This document shows positions 27,640 through 37,325 of a stretch of DNA of 44,451 nt, piece by piece. The notes under the pieces are model-generated. The model made no database searches and was not told the DNA's origin. It was given only the letters and a program-made list of their open reading frames with translations. Source of the DNA: Methylomonas koyamae (GTDB lineage: Bacteria > Pseudomonadota > Gammaproteobacteria > Methylococcales > Methylomonadaceae); assembly GCF_001644025.1 (NCBI RefSeq), contig NZ_LUUK01000233.1:1-44451 (forward strand), in the 5' to 3' direction. The translations under genes were made by a program, and so were the position numbers. Numbering within the stretch: the stretch's first letter is position 1; the number at the start of each line of letters is the position of its first letter.

Positions 27640-28815
27640 TCAACCCGGCTGGCCGTCCAGGCGCGGCGCGGTCAATATTGGCGCATAGTAAAACGCAAAC
27701 AGCGAAAACGCCGCCAGCCAACAATAGGCTGATGCCATCACCAGGCCGCCGTACCAGGTCGGCACCAGTGCAGGGACCAGCACCCGGAACAAGGCCGCCA
27801 GATTGACGGCGATAAAGGCGATCGCAATCACGTTGGAGGCTTTCAAGGCGCGTCCGGTGTGGCCGAGCGCGACCCTCGCCATCATGCCCAAGGTCAAAAT
27901 CCCGATCCCGCCAACCGTGAATGCATGCAAGGCCAAGGCGGGCGCCACCCATTCAAACGCCGACAGCGCCACCAGAACGAAACCGACAATCACCCAAGCG
28001 TAGCCGATATACAACACCCACAGCAGCGGCACATACCAGATTCGCGGGTTGTACCAACCGCCGACGCGCAACAGGCTCAAAACCGCTGCCGCAAACGCCG
28101 CCGCCGCCAGAAACAGACCGGAAACGCCGATCAACAATAATAGAAATACCGCCGCGCCGGCCAAGATTGCCGCGATGTCCAAGGCCGGGCTACGAATGCA
28201 GATGACCCCCGACAAACCCCGTTCGGTAAAAAACGGGAACACCCGGCCGGCGATCACTAAAATCATCACGACCACCAGTCCCGCCATCAAATTCAGCCCC
28301 CGCGCGGCTCCGGCGACAGACCAGCCCAGCACTTCGCCGTGTATCCAGGCATTCGCCAGTGCCATCAGCAGTAGCAACGCGACGAACACCCCGTGTTGAT
28401 ATTGCCGGGTTTGTAAGATCGGTCGAGCGACAAAGTAAGTCAACGCCGGCAGAAAACTCCAATCGACCGCCGCGATTAACACGTCCGGCAGCCATTCGGA
28501 ATAAAACGGCAGCACCCTGCCGTACAACCACAGAAAACTCAAGGATGCCAATTGATCCGGGCTGACCGTCTGCCGCGAGGTCCAGTTGGCGACGGCGGTC
28601 AACAAAAATCCGGCGATCACCGCCGAGGTGTAGCCCAGCAACATTTCGTGAGCATGCCAGAGCGTGCCTGGAAAATAGTGGTCGACATGCAGATTGCCGT
28701 TGGACATCGCGTTCCAAAGCCCAATCAAAGCCAGCGCCGATAAACCCGCCAACGCGAAAAACGCCCGAAAGCCCATCGCGAACAGCGGATAATCAAAAAC
28801 CGGTTTGTTATTCAT
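27640..28815 (-). CDS. nnrS: NnrS-family haem-copper membrane protein
   Basis: This 391-aa protein has about twelve hydrophobic helices. It opens with FDYPLFAMGFRAFFALAG, contains the WHAHEMLLGY histidine pair (about 53-62) and LALHAFTVGGIGILTLGMMARVALGHTGR. These match NnrS, a haem-containing protein linked to relief from nitrosative stress in denitrifiers. It overlaps the upstream DUF455-like gene by 8 bp, so the two are translated from one message. Confidence 0.9.
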   Translation of the reverse strand: MNNKPVFDYPLFAMGFRAFFALAGLSALALIGLWNAMSNGNLHVDHYFPGTLWHAHEMLLGYTSAVIAGFLLTAVANWTSRQTVSPDQLASLSFLWLYGRVLPFYSEWLPDVLIAAVDWSFLPALTYFVARPILQTRQYQHGVFVALLLLMALANAWIHGEVLGWSVAGAARGLNLMAGLVVVMILVIAGRVFPFFTERGLSGVICIRSPALDIAAILAGAAVFLLLLIGVSGLFLAAAAFAAAVLSLLRVGGWYNPRIWYVPLLWVLYIGYAWVIVGFVLVALSAFEWVAPALALHAFTVGGIGILTLGMMARVALGHTGRALKASNVIAIAFIAVNLAALFRVLVPALVPTWYGGLVMASAYCWLAAFSLFAFYYAPILTAPRLDGQPG

Positions 28816-29611
28816 GCAAGCGCTCCTCCAGCCAATCGATTTCGTGATCCGAGAATCCGGCGATTATACGCACTTCTCGGTTAAACGGGCCCTTGGGCTT
28901 GCCTTGGTAATGCGTCAATAACAAGGTTTGGTAGTGCTGTTCCGGATTTAGTCCGCGTTCGGCCGACAAGCGCTTGAACCAATAGGAACCCCGCTCGACG
29001 TGGCCGATTTCATCCTGGTAAATCTGCGTCAGAACGGCAACCCCCGGCACATCGCCCAATGCCTGAAGCTTCGCGATCATGCCCGGCGTCACATCCAGGC
29101 CGCGCGCCTCCATGCAACGCGGCACCACGGCCAGACGGGCCAGCACATCGCCGACGGTATCCTCCGCATGCGTCCACAAGCCCCGGTGCGCGGGCAAATC
29201 GCCGTAATCCACCGAATAGCGGCGCATGTGCTCGCGAATCATCTCGAAATGTTCGGCCTCCTCGGCGGCGACGGCCAGCCAATCCCGATAAAAATCGGCC
29301 GGCAGGCCGCGAAATCGGTAGACCATGTCCCAAGCCAGATAAATCGCGACGAATTCGATATGCGCCAACGCATGAAAGAATGCCGCCTTGCCAGCATCGG
29401 AATCCAAGCGCCGCCGCGGCATGTCGCGCGGCATCGCCAGGATAGGCCGAGCCGGAAATACGGTATCGGCCATCGCCAGAACTCGGCCGGTATCGTCAAA
29501 GGCCAGCGCCCCGGCATCGCAAAGCTGCTTCGCACGCCGTGTGTGGTTTAACTTGGCGGCGATATCGCCGTCGAATAAACAATGTTCGGCAATCTCGAAT
29601 AAATTTTCCAA
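28808..29611 (-). CDS. DUF455-like ferritin-fold protein
   Basis: This 267-aa mostly helical protein carries ferritin-like metal ligands spread over four helices: HALAHIEFVAIYLAWD, AEEAEHFEMIREHM and YQDEIGHVERGSYWF. DUF455 proteins are predicted diiron proteins of unknown role, sometimes compared with MiaE. I start it at a TTG (29611), which has a GGAGAG site 3-5 nt upstream and gives the expected N-terminus ENLFEIAEHCLFDG; an ATG at 29695 would add 28 atypical residues. It sits directly upstream of nnrS. Confidence 0.78.
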   Translation of the reverse strand: MENLFEIAEHCLFDGDIAAKLNHTRRAKQLCDAGALAFDDTGRVLAMADTVFPARPILAMPRDMPRRRLDSDAGKAAFFHALAHIEFVAIYLAWDMVYRFRGLPADFYRDWLAVAAEEAEHFEMIREHMRRYSVDYGDLPAHRGLWTHAEDTVGDVLARLAVVPRCMEARGLDVTPGMIAKLQALGDVPGVAVLTQIYQDEIGHVERGSYWFKRLSAERGLNPEQHYQTLLLTHYQGKPKGPFNREVRIIAGFSDHEIDWLEERLHE

Positions 29612-29728
29612 ATTCTCTCCGTTACCGCCGGTTATCAAAGGCCGGGAATCGGCCGAAACAGCGGTCAGAAGCGAGATTTTAACGGATAGCACCACGCTCG
29701 GCGCGCGCCGGCGGCAGACGATTCACGG

Positions 29729-31360
29729 TTAGAGGTGGAAATAGGCAATGGTTTTCTCGAGCGCGCCGGAAATACCCTCCAACTCCCGAGCGGCATCCGA
29801 GGTTTTGTGGACGGCTGTCGAGTTGTCTACCGTCATTTGCGCGATGCGCTCGACGTTACGGGCAATTTCGGAACAAGCGATGTTTTGCTCATGGATCGCG
29901 GCGGTGATTTGTTGAATGTGTAGCGCAACGTTCGCGGAGCTATTTTCGATCTCGTCGATCGACAAACCCGCCTGTCTGGCCAAGTCCGCGCCGGCATCGA
30001 CCTGTGCCACTCCCGCCGACATCGTCGTCACCGCGCTTTGGGTGCCGCTTTGGATTTTCGCGATGGTTTGGGCGATTTCCAAGGTCGAACGCGAGGTGCG
30101 TTCGGCCAACTTGCGCACTTCGTCGGCGACCACCGCGAACCCCCGCCCCTGCTCGCCGGCTCGAGCCGCTTCAATCGCGGCATTCAAGGCCAGCAAATTG
30201 GTTTGATCGGCAATGCCGCGAATCACGTTGACGATGGCAGTCACTTCATTGGACTGCTGTTCCAGGCTGGCGATAGCCGCGGCCGAATCGGCGACCGCGG
30301 CGGCGATGTTGGCCATTCCGGAGGCCGCCCGCAAAATCACCTCGCGGCCCGCGCTGGAAATTTGCTCGGTTTGGCGGCTGATTTCGCGGGCGGAACTGGC
30401 GCTGTTGGCGACTTCGCTGATACTGGCCGTCATCTGTTGCACGGCGGCGGCGGTCGTGTTGGCGGCTTCGCTTTGAACGTAAGAAGCCTTCGATACTTCA
30501 TCGGCGGTCTCCGCCAATCGATGCGCCGCCAGCGCGGCCCGATGCGAACCTTGCTCGATCGCACCGACAATATCGCGCAATTTATCGCGCATGCTGGCCA
30601 TCGACGCGACCACGCTAGCGGCATCTCCCGGCTTGACCGGAATCTTGACCTTTAAATTGCCGGCGGCGATTTGACTGGCGATGTCGCTGACCTCGAACGC
30701 TTCGCCGCCCAGCTTGCCGAGCACCCCGCGTACAATGAACACTGCGGTGGTCAGGGAGAACAACACCACCACCAAACCCAAGCCCAGGTTAGTCCATTTC
30801 AACCCGGCAAATTGCGCCAACATGTCCGCGATTTGCCTATCCATCTTATCGGTCTGGGCGTCGCCGAGTTTGCCGATCAATCGAACGTATTCGCTAATGT
30901 TGCCGCGTAGCGTGTTGACCAGATACCGCTTGGCCTCGTCCGCCATTCCGGACTTCACCAACTCGACGTACTGTTTGCGATTGTCGGTATAGGTTTTACG
31001 AGCGGCGAGGGTCTCGGCCAGCAATTGCTTGTCCGCCGGATCGGCGACGGCGGCGTTCAAAAACTCGAAGCTGGCGGTGATACTCGCGCTATTGGCGGTC
31101 ATCTCGTGGGTAATCGCTTCGATCTCGCCGGGATCGCTGGTTTCACCCAGTAACAGGGTATTGGCCCAGTTGCGCAACACGTTCATGCGAATGTTGTTGG
31201 CATGCGCCGTGGTCGGATACACCGTCTCCGAGATAAACTTGGCGCCGTCGCCCACTTCGCTGCTCTTGAAATGCGTCACGCCGACCATCGCGACGTTCAA
31301 AATCACGACTCCGCTGAGACTCCAGGCCAATAACGTGGCAATTTTCAAATTCGCCAACAT
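29729..31360 (-). CDS. Methyl-accepting chemotaxis protein
   Basis: This 543-aa transmembrane chemoreceptor has TM1 (about 9-29), a four-helix-bundle periplasmic sensor (about 35-190), TM2 (about 193-215), HAMP (about 216-270) and a cytoplasmic signalling hairpin. The invariant tip is [43 protein letters not shown]. There is no C-terminal CheR/CheB docking pentapeptide; the protein ends [10 protein letters not shown]. The ligand is unknown. The 246 nt upstream contain nothing else I can identify. Confidence 0.94.
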   Translation of the reverse strand: MLANLKIATLLAWSLSGVVILNVAMVGVTHFKSSEVGDGAKFISETVYPTTAHANNIRMNVLRNWANTLLLGETSDPGEIEAITHEMTANSASITASFEFLNAAVADPADKQLLAETLAARKTYTDNRKQYVELVKSGMADEAKRYLVNTLRGNISEYVRLIGKLGDAQTDKMDRQIADMLAQFAGLKWTNLGLGLVVVLFSLTTAVFIVRGVLGKLGGEAFEVSDIASQIAAGNLKVKIPVKPGDAASVVASMASMRDKLRDIVGAIEQGSHRAALAAHRLAETADEVSKASYVQSEAANTTAAAVQQMTASISEVANSASSAREISRQTEQISSAGREVILRAASGMANIAAAVADSAAAIASLEQQSNEVTAIVNVIRGIADQTNLLALNAAIEAARAGEQGRGFAVVADEVRKLAERTSRSTLEIAQTIAKIQSGTQSAVTTMSAGVAQVDAGADLARQAGLSIDEIENSSANVALHIQQITAAIHEQNIACSEIARNVERIAQMTVDNSTAVHKTSDAARELEGISGALEKTIAYFHL

Positions 31361-31606
31361 ATCTGCTTCTCCCTTATCAAGACGATGAGTGTCAGGGAAG
31401 TATAGACAACAAGCGAAAGCGTGGTTTCGTGAAGCGCGTTGACTGAATAGAGGGCCATCAAGCCGACCGGGAAAGATCGCCGACCGGCACTGTTACGGGA
31501 ACACGAGACTGGTAACTCGCCGTACCAAGTACCCCGGCCGACCGGCGGGATTCTGATACTGGCGCCAAGCCCGTGTTATCGCTCGGCGCCTATCTGGAAG
31601 ATGGAC

Positions 31607-32083
31607 TTAGTGACTGCAACCGGCACCGTGAACATGGCCGTGAGACATTTCGTCGGCGGTGGCCGGACGCACGTCGACCACTTCGACGTCAAAGGTCAAG
31701 GCTTCGCCCGCCAGAGGGTGGTTGCCGTCTATCGTGACGTCGTCGCCGTTAATTTCGGTCACAGTGATGACGCCGGAACCATAATTGACGTCGGCGTGAA
31801 ATTGCATGCCGACTTCGACCTCCATGTCGCCGAACATGGTTTTCGACACGACTTGCTTCATTTCTTCTTGAATTTCGCCGTAAGCCTGATCGGGCGCTAT
31901 CGTGACGTTGAATTTATCGCCGGTTTGCTTGCCGGCCAGCGCCGCTTCCAAGCCGGCGATGATGTTGCCGGCGCCGTGCAAATAAACCAACGGTGCTTCG
32001 CCGCGCGAACTGTCCAGCTGCTCGCCGTCCCGGTTGGTTAAGGTATAATGAAAGGAGACTGCGGTATTGTTGGTAATCTGCAT
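31607..32083 (-). CDS. slyD: SlyD-type FKBP peptidyl-prolyl isomerase
   Basis: This cytoplasmic prolyl isomerase and chaperone has 158 aa: an FKBP domain (VSFHYTLTNRDGEQLDSS, GNIIAGLEAALAGK) interrupted by the insert-in-flap domain (about 70-125), and a short His/Cys tail HGHVHGAGCSH that can bind nickel or zinc. The start at 32083 has an AAGG site; longer frames run into greB on the other strand. It is divergent from greB, with 61 bp between them. Confidence 0.92.
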   Translation of the reverse strand: MQITNNTAVSFHYTLTNRDGEQLDSSRGEAPLVYLHGAGNIIAGLEAALAGKQTGDKFNVTIAPDQAYGEIQEEMKQVVSKTMFGDMEVEVGMQFHADVNYGSGVITVTEINGDDVTIDGNHPLAGEALTFDVEVVDVRPATADEMSHGHVHGAGCSH

Positions 32084-32144
32084 AAAGCGCCTTGATAGGA
32101 AAAAATTTGAAGGCGCCATAATATAACCTTTTCTCCGAAAATAC

Positions 32145-32636
32145 ATGTCGCGCTGGAGACCTCCCCGCCCTAAATCGTCGCCGTATATCACCGCCGCCGG
32201 CTATCAAACCTTGGAGCTCGAGCTGAAACAACTTTGGGAACGGCGCAAGCACGTGACCGCCGCGCTGGCCGCCGCCGCCGCCGAAGGGGATCGCTCGGAG
32301 AACGCGGAGTACATCTACCGCAAGAAGGAACTGCGTGAAATCGATAGACGTATTCACTACCTGCAAAAACGCCTGCCCGGCCTGACCGTGGTCGCCGAAA
32401 AACCCGCCCGCCAAGACCAAGTGTTTTTCGGCGCCTGGGTCACCTTGGAAACAATGGAGGGGGAAGAAATGACTTATCGCATCGTCGGCGCCGACGAAAT
32501 CGACACGTCCGGCGGCTTGATCAGCCTGGATTCGCCACTGGCCCGCGCGCTGCTGAAAAAGCTGCTGGACGACGAGGTCGTGGTGCGTCATGCCGAGCAA
32601 GAAACTCGCTATTACATCACCGCAATCCGTTACTAA
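32145..32636 (+). CDS. greB: Transcription elongation factor GreB
   Basis: This 163-aa protein reactivates backtracked RNA polymerase by inserting its coiled coil in the secondary channel. The hairpin tip GDRSENAEYIYRKKELREIDRRI carries the catalytic acidic pair (D, E). VFFGAWVTLE and SLDSPLARALLKK in the C-terminal FKBP-like domain favour GreB over GreA. It heads a plus-strand run of four closely spaced genes. Confidence 0.93.
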   Translation: MSRWRPPRPKSSPYITAAGYQTLELELKQLWERRKHVTAALAAAAAEGDRSENAEYIYRKKELREIDRRIHYLQKRLPGLTVVAEKPARQDQVFFGAWVTLETMEGEEMTYRIVGADEIDTSGGLISLDSPLARALLKKLLDDEVVVRHAEQETRYYITAIRY

Positions 32637-32641
32637 GGCCC

Positions 32642-32809
32642 ATGAGCACCCATTCCTACTGGTTACGCATCAAGCTGCTATTCGCAGTGGCGGTATTGAC
32701 CGTGTTGGAAATTGGTCCGATTCCGTTGTTCGGCTTGCTACTGATTTGGGTCATCGTATTTCGACCGCGTTGGTTCAAGGCCTTGCTTGACAGGATTTAC
32801 GAGACCTGA
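32642..32809 (+). CDS. Small membrane protein (55 aa), unknown
   Basis: This short frame starts 5 nt after greB and ends 3 nt before the next gene, which supports its reality. The product has a central hydrophobic stretch (about residues 13-40, LLFAVAVLTVLEIGPIPLFG onward) and a basic C-terminus FRPRWFKALLDRIYET, suggesting one or two membrane passes. I do not recognise a family. Confidence 0.65.
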   Translation: MSTHSYWLRIKLLFAVAVLTVLEIGPIPLFGLLLIWVIVFRPRWFKALLDRIYET

Positions 32810-32812
32810 GCC

Positions 32813-33217
32813 ATGCCGGAAACTAATCTCCCTCTATTCGTCTACGGTAGCTTGCGTAGCGATTGCGGTCCCGCCCACCAGGATTTTTTAAGCGCCGCCA
32901 CGGCCTTGGGGCCGGCGAGCTTGACTGGAGCGCTTTACGATGTCGGCCGCTACCCGGCTGCTGTCATTGGCGACGCCATGTATCTGATCCACGGCGAACT
33001 TTACGATTTGCGCGGCGATACCGATCTGCTAGCCTGCCTGGATGCCTACGAGGAATGTTCCGCCGAATTTCCCGAACCGCGCGAGTACCGCCGCGAAATC
33101 GTCGAAGTCACCCAAAATCAGCGTATCCGCCCGGCCTGGGCCTATTTGTACAACCGGCCAACCCAAGGACTACCCCGCATCGAATCCGGCGATTACCGCC
33201 AGTATCTGACCTGTTAA
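32813..33217 (+). CDS. Gamma-glutamylcyclotransferase-like (AIG2/YtfP) protein
   Basis: This 134-aa protein begins [12 protein letters not shown], the YGSL nucleotide-like loop of the GGCT fold. It has the expected glutamate in LDAYEECS and ends with a tyrosine-rich strand AWAYLYN. Members form 5-oxoproline from gamma-glutamyl compounds; substrates vary widely. It lies in the greB run, 4 nt before dtd. Confidence 0.85.
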   Translation: MPETNLPLFVYGSLRSDCGPAHQDFLSAATALGPASLTGALYDVGRYPAAVIGDAMYLIHGELYDLRGDTDLLACLDAYEECSAEFPEPREYRREIVEVTQNQRIRPAWAYLYNRPTQGLPRIESGDYRQYLTC

Positions 33218-33221
33218 ATCC

Positions 33222-33677
33222 ATGATTACCGTGATCCAACGCGTCCGCCACGCCGAAGTGGTCGTGGACGGCATCGAAATCGGCCGGATCGGCCCAGGCA
33301 TCCTGGCCTTGGTCGGCGTCGAAAAGCCCGACACCCGGAAAAGCGCCGACCGGCTGCTGGAACGCATTTTAAGCTACCGGATCTTCGCCGACGCCCAGGG
33401 CAAGATGAACCTGAGCCTGCGCGACATCGGCGGCGGCCTGCTGTTGGTGCCGCAATTCACGCTGGCCGCCGACACCGATAGCGGCAACCGGCCCAGCTTT
33501 ACCGCCGCCGCGCCGCCGGCACTGGGCCGCGACTTGTTCGCCTATCTGCAAGGTCGCGCGCGCGACCTCCATCCCGGCGCGCAATTTGGCCGCTTCGGCG
33601 CCGACATGCAAGTCTCGCTGACCAACGACGGCCCGGTGACCTTTACATTACGCAGCGCGGATAAGTCCGACCGATAA
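33222..33677 (+). CDS. dtd: D-aminoacyl-tRNA deacylase
   Basis: This proofreading enzyme removes D-amino acids and glycine from mischarged tRNA. The 151-aa length and start [17 protein letters not shown] are typical. The Gly-cisPro motif is in NDGPVTF, and the first active-site motif is PQFTLAAD, where most members have SQFTL; the proline in place of serine is a minor variant. It is the last gene of the greB run and converges with the conflict operon. Confidence 0.94.
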   Translation: MITVIQRVRHAEVVVDGIEIGRIGPGILALVGVEKPDTRKSADRLLERILSYRIFADAQGKMNLSLRDIGGGLLLVPQFTLAADTDSGNRPSFTAAAPPALGRDLFAYLQGRARDLHPGAQFGRFGADMQVSLTNDGPVTFTLRSADKSDR

Positions 33678-33708
33678 CGATCACGCCCGCTCCAGCGTTA
33701 CCGCCACC

Positions 33709-33841
33709 CGGCCGGGCAGCGCCTTCAACCTAGGGCAAGCCGGAAACCAATACCGTGGTCACGATCGAAAGGCTGGTCCCCGCTACGGACTGCGGAACGC
33801 ACGTCCCCTCCGTCGTCGTACCAACCACCACCGCGCAACAC
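33709..33841 (-). repeat. Candidate variable region 1 with conserved 3' flank
   Basis: The last 38 codons of the 273-aa FGE gene plus 16 nt beyond its stop correspond without gaps to 34582-34714. Eighteen codon positions specify different residues, mostly in two clusters, while VLRGGG, RSAVR, GFRLALG and the 3' flank (CGGCCGGGCAGCGCCTTCAA on the plus strand) are kept. Many differing codons have the form NNC or NNT. Confidence 0.5.
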
Positions 33842-34546
33842 GCGGGCAACGTCCCGATCCGTCGGATCGAACAGCGGGTCGGTAACATCGTCGCAGCCCA
33901 AATCCTCCCGCCAGCCGTCCCGGCACCATTCCCAGACATTGCCATGCATTTCGTACAAGCCCCAGGCGTTGGCCGGCAGGCGTTTTACCGCCACGGTGGC
34001 TGCCCGATATTCGCCCTTTTCGCCGTTATTGAAGGGGTAATTGCCGTTGTAGTTGACTAGTCTTGGGCTGATAGCGTCGCCGAAACTGAACGGGGTTTCG
34101 GTGCCGGCACGGCACGCGTATTCCCATTCGGCTTCGCTGGGCAGCCGTGCTTGCAATCCGCCGATTTGCCGGTTTAACTGTTCTATGAAACTTTGCACCT
34201 CGTGCCAACTAACCATTTCGACCGGCTTGACGAGATCGTCGTTAAAAATGCTGGGATTCTCGCCCATCACCGCCTGCCAAAGGGCTTGGGTGCAGGCGGT
34301 GTCGGCCAACCAGTAGCCTTGGCTCAAGCCCACCCGGTGCCGGGTTTCTTTACGGTCACCCCAAGGCTCGCGCTCCGGCTCGTCCGGCGGCGATCCCATC
34401 CAAAAGCTGCCCGGCAACAGCCAGCGGAAACGCTGAATCACATTTTGATAGTACAACTTGGCAAACAAGCCGAACGCATCTTCGCCCCAGGCATAGGCCC
34501 AGGGCGGCGGAAAATTGGCAGGCAATAAGTGGTGATCGTTGCTCAT
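33725..34546 (-). CDS. FGE-sulfatase-fold (C-type lectin-like) protein, non-catalytic
   Basis: This 273-aa protein is mostly one formylglycine-generating-enzyme-like domain: FRWLLPGSFWMGSP, RLPSEAEWEYACRAGTETPF, NAWGLYEMHGNVWEWCRDGW, RVLRGGG and a C-terminal GFRLALG. The paired cysteines used by true formylglycine enzymes are absent from the RVLRGGGWYDDGGDVRSAV region, so it is unlikely to oxidise sulfatases. In conflict systems such domains probably act as recognition modules. It is the last gene of the operon, 51 nt after a gene whose C-terminal domain is roughly 80% identical outside the variable tail. Confidence 0.8.
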   Translation of the reverse strand: MSNDHHLLPANFPPPWAYAWGEDAFGLFAKLYYQNVIQRFRWLLPGSFWMGSPPDEPEREPWGDRKETRHRVGLSQGYWLADTACTQALWQAVMGENPSIFNDDLVKPVEMVSWHEVQSFIEQLNRQIGGLQARLPSEAEWEYACRAGTETPFSFGDAISPRLVNYNGNYPFNNGEKGEYRAATVAVKRLPANAWGLYEMHGNVWEWCRDGWREDLGCDDVTDPLFDPTDRDVARVLRGGGWYDDGGDVRSAVRSGDQPFDRDHGIGFRLALG

Positions 34547-34581
34547 ACGGTCTGTTCAAGTAACTGTGGTGGCTTACGCAG

Positions 34582-34714
34582 CGGCCGGGCAGCGCCTTCA
34601 ACCTAGGGCAAGACGGAAACCGAGGTTGCTGATACGCCCGCCAGACGCGTACCCGTAACGGACTGCGGAACGCAAGCCCTCAATGCCACTGTCATAGCCG
34701 CCTCCGCGCAACAC
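34582..34714 (-). repeat. Candidate variable region 2 with conserved 3' flank
   Basis: This is the partner of 33709-33841 at the 3' end of the 893-aa gene: same length and same framing sequence, but different residues at 18 of 38 positions. The 31 nt reading CGGCCGGGCAGCGCCTTCAA onward on the plus strand are identical in both copies and span the stop codon. Confidence 0.5.
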
Positions 34715-37279
34715 CCGGTCAACGTCTTGATCCGGTGCATCGAACAGCGGATCGATGACATCGTCGCCGCCCAAGTCCGCCCGCCAGGCGTCCCTGCACC
34801 ATTCCCAGACATTGCCGTGCATTTCGTACAAACCCCAGGCATTGGCCGGCAGGCTTTTTACCGCCACGGTGGTTGCCTGATATTCACCCTTTTCGCCGTT
34901 ATGGTAAGGGCGACTGCTGTCGTAGTTGACTTGCCGTGGACTGATGTTGTCGCCGAAATTGAACGGGGTTTCGCTGCCGGCCCGGCAGGCGTACTCCCAT
35001 TCCGCTTCGCTGGGCAGCCGCGCCTGTAGTTCTCCGATTCGCCAGTTTAAGTGCTCGATGAAGGTTTGCACGTCAAGCCAACTGACCGTATCGACCGGCT
35101 TGAAAGGATCGTATTTAGAATGGCTGGGCACCTCGCCTAGCACCCTTTGCCAAAACGCTTGAGTGCAAGCGGTGTCGGCCAACCAAAATCCTTTGGTCAA
35201 TGACACGGTATGTTGTGTTTCAAACGCAGTACGCCCTGATTCCGAAACCGGCGAACCCATCAAAAAACTACCCGGTTCTATCCAGCGGAAACGCTGCGTT
35301 ACCGTATTGAACTGTAAATCGGCGTACAAACCGTAGCCGTCCACGCCCCATTCGCTGGCCCAGGCCGGCGCGACGAACGGCTTAATCGCGATTTCCCGGC
35401 GGCCGGTATGCAGCCAAAGTTGTTGGTCACTTTGGTGGCTGAATGGTGCCGCGACCGCTAGCAACAGCAGGTCGTCCAATAAAGGCTGCTCAAACCAATA
35501 CCAAGGCCGATAATGCCGGGATTGGCCGGCCGATTGCAGCGACCACAGCACGACCGGTCTATCCAGTTTCAGGGTTAACAAGCGTTGCCGGCACGGTTCG
35601 GCCGGGACATCGGTCGGCCGGTCCAGCATCGCCAGCGTCCCGTCGTGGCGCCACAGCAGATCGACGGTTAGCGGGGCTATCGGCGGTTGACGTTGCAGCC
35701 AATCCGCGCCGTTCAAACCGGCCGGCAAGGGCCGACGATCCAAAGGCCGGTGGCGGCTGACCGCCACCGATAAGTGGTTCAGATAATCCTCGCCGGCCAG
35801 GCTGGCGGCGGCGTGCTGCAAATGATGGTCGGCGATGTTCAGCAGCAAATGCCGTTCGGCCGGCTGGTAGAGGCCACCATCCGGCGTTTGCAGGCTTTGG
35901 GTGAGTTTACGAAAAAACCGCCGGGCATTTTGGGCGTGCTCGGTTTCGGGTACCGCCGACTCCGCATTCACCAGGCCGCACCACAACAGAGTTTCTTCAT
36001 GATGAATCATTTGCGGCAAGCCGGCATGGTAAGCGCGCAGACTCGCCAGCAAGCGTTGTTGCAATGAAGGTTCGAGCCTGGAAAACAGCCGTTGCAGCTC
36101 GGCCGCCGCGATTTCGTTGACCGCGCAGGCGGTGGCGGCGGTATTCAAGCGAGCGTCCAGCCAGACCGCGCCTTCCAGGCCGGCGTTATCGGCCTGCGTC
36201 GGCAAACTGAGCCGCAATGCCCTGAGCAAGGCCGGTTCGGCGCGGGTCGCCATCGCGAGCCAGATCAGCAACAGCCGGTAAGCCGGATCGGCGTCGTCCG
36301 GCGCGCCGGCTTGATGCTGCGGCGACAATTTGGCGATAGGCCGCAGACTGTTATCGGGGCCGAGGCGAAGCAAGGGCATCAGATTGGCGGTTTCCGCGAC
36401 CAATTGGCCGTGCGCCAGCGGCGCGGCGATCAAACAGGCGATGTCTTGACGGCGCAAGCCTTGCAAGCGCCGCTGCCAGTGGTACCGGGCCGAGGGCCGG
36501 ATAGCGTCGAGCATGCCCAGATCGCTGGCGATCAACAGGGTTTCGCCGCTGTCGGCGCTCGGCCAGGGCCGGGTTTGCCTGCCGCCGCTCGCCGGCCAGG
36601 CGTGTAGCCGTTCCGCGTCCGCGCGGTATAGCAGCGACACGCTTAACCGCCCTCTCAACAATGGCTGCAGATGGCCGGCCAGCCAGCGCCAGTCGTCCCA
36701 GTAGGGCGTCAGCCGGTCGGAAAAATCCAGAATCAAATGCAGTTTGGCCGGCCAGCATTGGCGGATTTGCCTAGGCAAGCGGCTGACCGGTTTGGCTTGC
36801 GCCAGTTGCCGGGTCAGGCTGACCACGTCCAAGCCGGCCGAATGGCGCCGGCTGACGGTTTGATGCAGACGCGGCCACAGCCGGGTCCACGGCACCAAGG
36901 GCTGAAACGGCGGCGCGGTCGCGTCCGCGTTCCAGGGCGCTTGGTCGGCATCGCTCAATACGCCGTAGTCGGTGGCCGCCGCCGGCTTTTGCCAGTCTTC
37001 GGAACTGGCGACGAGTTCCAAGCGTTGCGCATGCATGGGCCGGAACAGGCCGCGCGGTAATCGGGCCGTCCCGCCGTCTGAGATTAAGTGACTCTCAAAG
37101 CCGGTTCCGGTCAGAGTCCCAACACCGGGATCTACATTGACGCTTTTCGGCGAAAACTCGAAACCCAGCACCTCCGCCAGCGCCAGCAAACGTTCGTTAT
37201 CCGCGTGCTTATGGTCCGCCAGCATTTGCAGCAAATCGGCGCGGCCGAGCGCGGATTGGTTGGCGATGTCTATCCGCAT
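34598..37279 (-). CDS. vWA-like / FGE-like fusion protein of a conflict system
   Basis: This 893-aa protein has three parts. Residues 1-175 are poorly conserved, with an effector-associated-like helical start. Residues about 178-330 resemble a von Willebrand A fold (KLHLILDFSDRL, with D185-x-S-D188 as a degenerate metal site, then LSVSLLYRAD and LLIASDLGMLD). A helical middle follows, and residues about 650-893 form an FGE-like domain (FRWIEPGSFLMGSP, RLPSEAEWEYACRAG, MHGNVWEWCRD). The FGE cysteine pair is missing. Together with MoxR this resembles vWA-MoxR-associated proteins. The start at 37279 has a weak ribosome-binding site. The fold of the first half is inferred from pattern only. Confidence 0.7.
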   Translation of the reverse strand: MRIDIANQSALGRADLLQMLADHKHADNERLLALAEVLGFEFSPKSVNVDPGVGTLTGTGFESHLISDGGTARLPRGLFRPMHAQRLELVASSEDWQKPAAATDYGVLSDADQAPWNADATAPPFQPLVPWTRLWPRLHQTVSRRHSAGLDVVSLTRQLAQAKPVSRLPRQIRQCWPAKLHLILDFSDRLTPYWDDWRWLAGHLQPLLRGRLSVSLLYRADAERLHAWPASGGRQTRPWPSADSGETLLIASDLGMLDAIRPSARYHWQRRLQGLRRQDIACLIAAPLAHGQLVAETANLMPLLRLGPDNSLRPIAKLSPQHQAGAPDDADPAYRLLLIWLAMATRAEPALLRALRLSLPTQADNAGLEGAVWLDARLNTAATACAVNEIAAAELQRLFSRLEPSLQQRLLASLRAYHAGLPQMIHHEETLLWCGLVNAESAVPETEHAQNARRFFRKLTQSLQTPDGGLYQPAERHLLLNIADHHLQHAAASLAGEDYLNHLSVAVSRHRPLDRRPLPAGLNGADWLQRQPPIAPLTVDLLWRHDGTLAMLDRPTDVPAEPCRQRLLTLKLDRPVVLWSLQSAGQSRHYRPWYWFEQPLLDDLLLLAVAAPFSHQSDQQLWLHTGRREIAIKPFVAPAWASEWGVDGYGLYADLQFNTVTQRFRWIEPGSFLMGSPVSESGRTAFETQHTVSLTKGFWLADTACTQAFWQRVLGEVPSHSKYDPFKPVDTVSWLDVQTFIEHLNWRIGELQARLPSEAEWEYACRAGSETPFNFGDNISPRQVNYDSSRPYHNGEKGEYQATTVAVKSLPANAWGLYEMHGNVWEWCRDAWRADLGGDDVIDPLFDAPDQDVDRVLRGGGYDSGIEGLRSAVRYGYASGGRISNLGFRLALG

Positions 37280-37325
37280 GGTGCTAAGGATTCCGCTAAA
37301 AATAACTTCCCGAAATGAATTTTTC

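Noticed and set aside
33725-34546. Active formylglycine-generating enzyme
   Set aside because: The catalytic cysteine pair is missing in both FGE-like proteins, and no sulfatase lies nearby.
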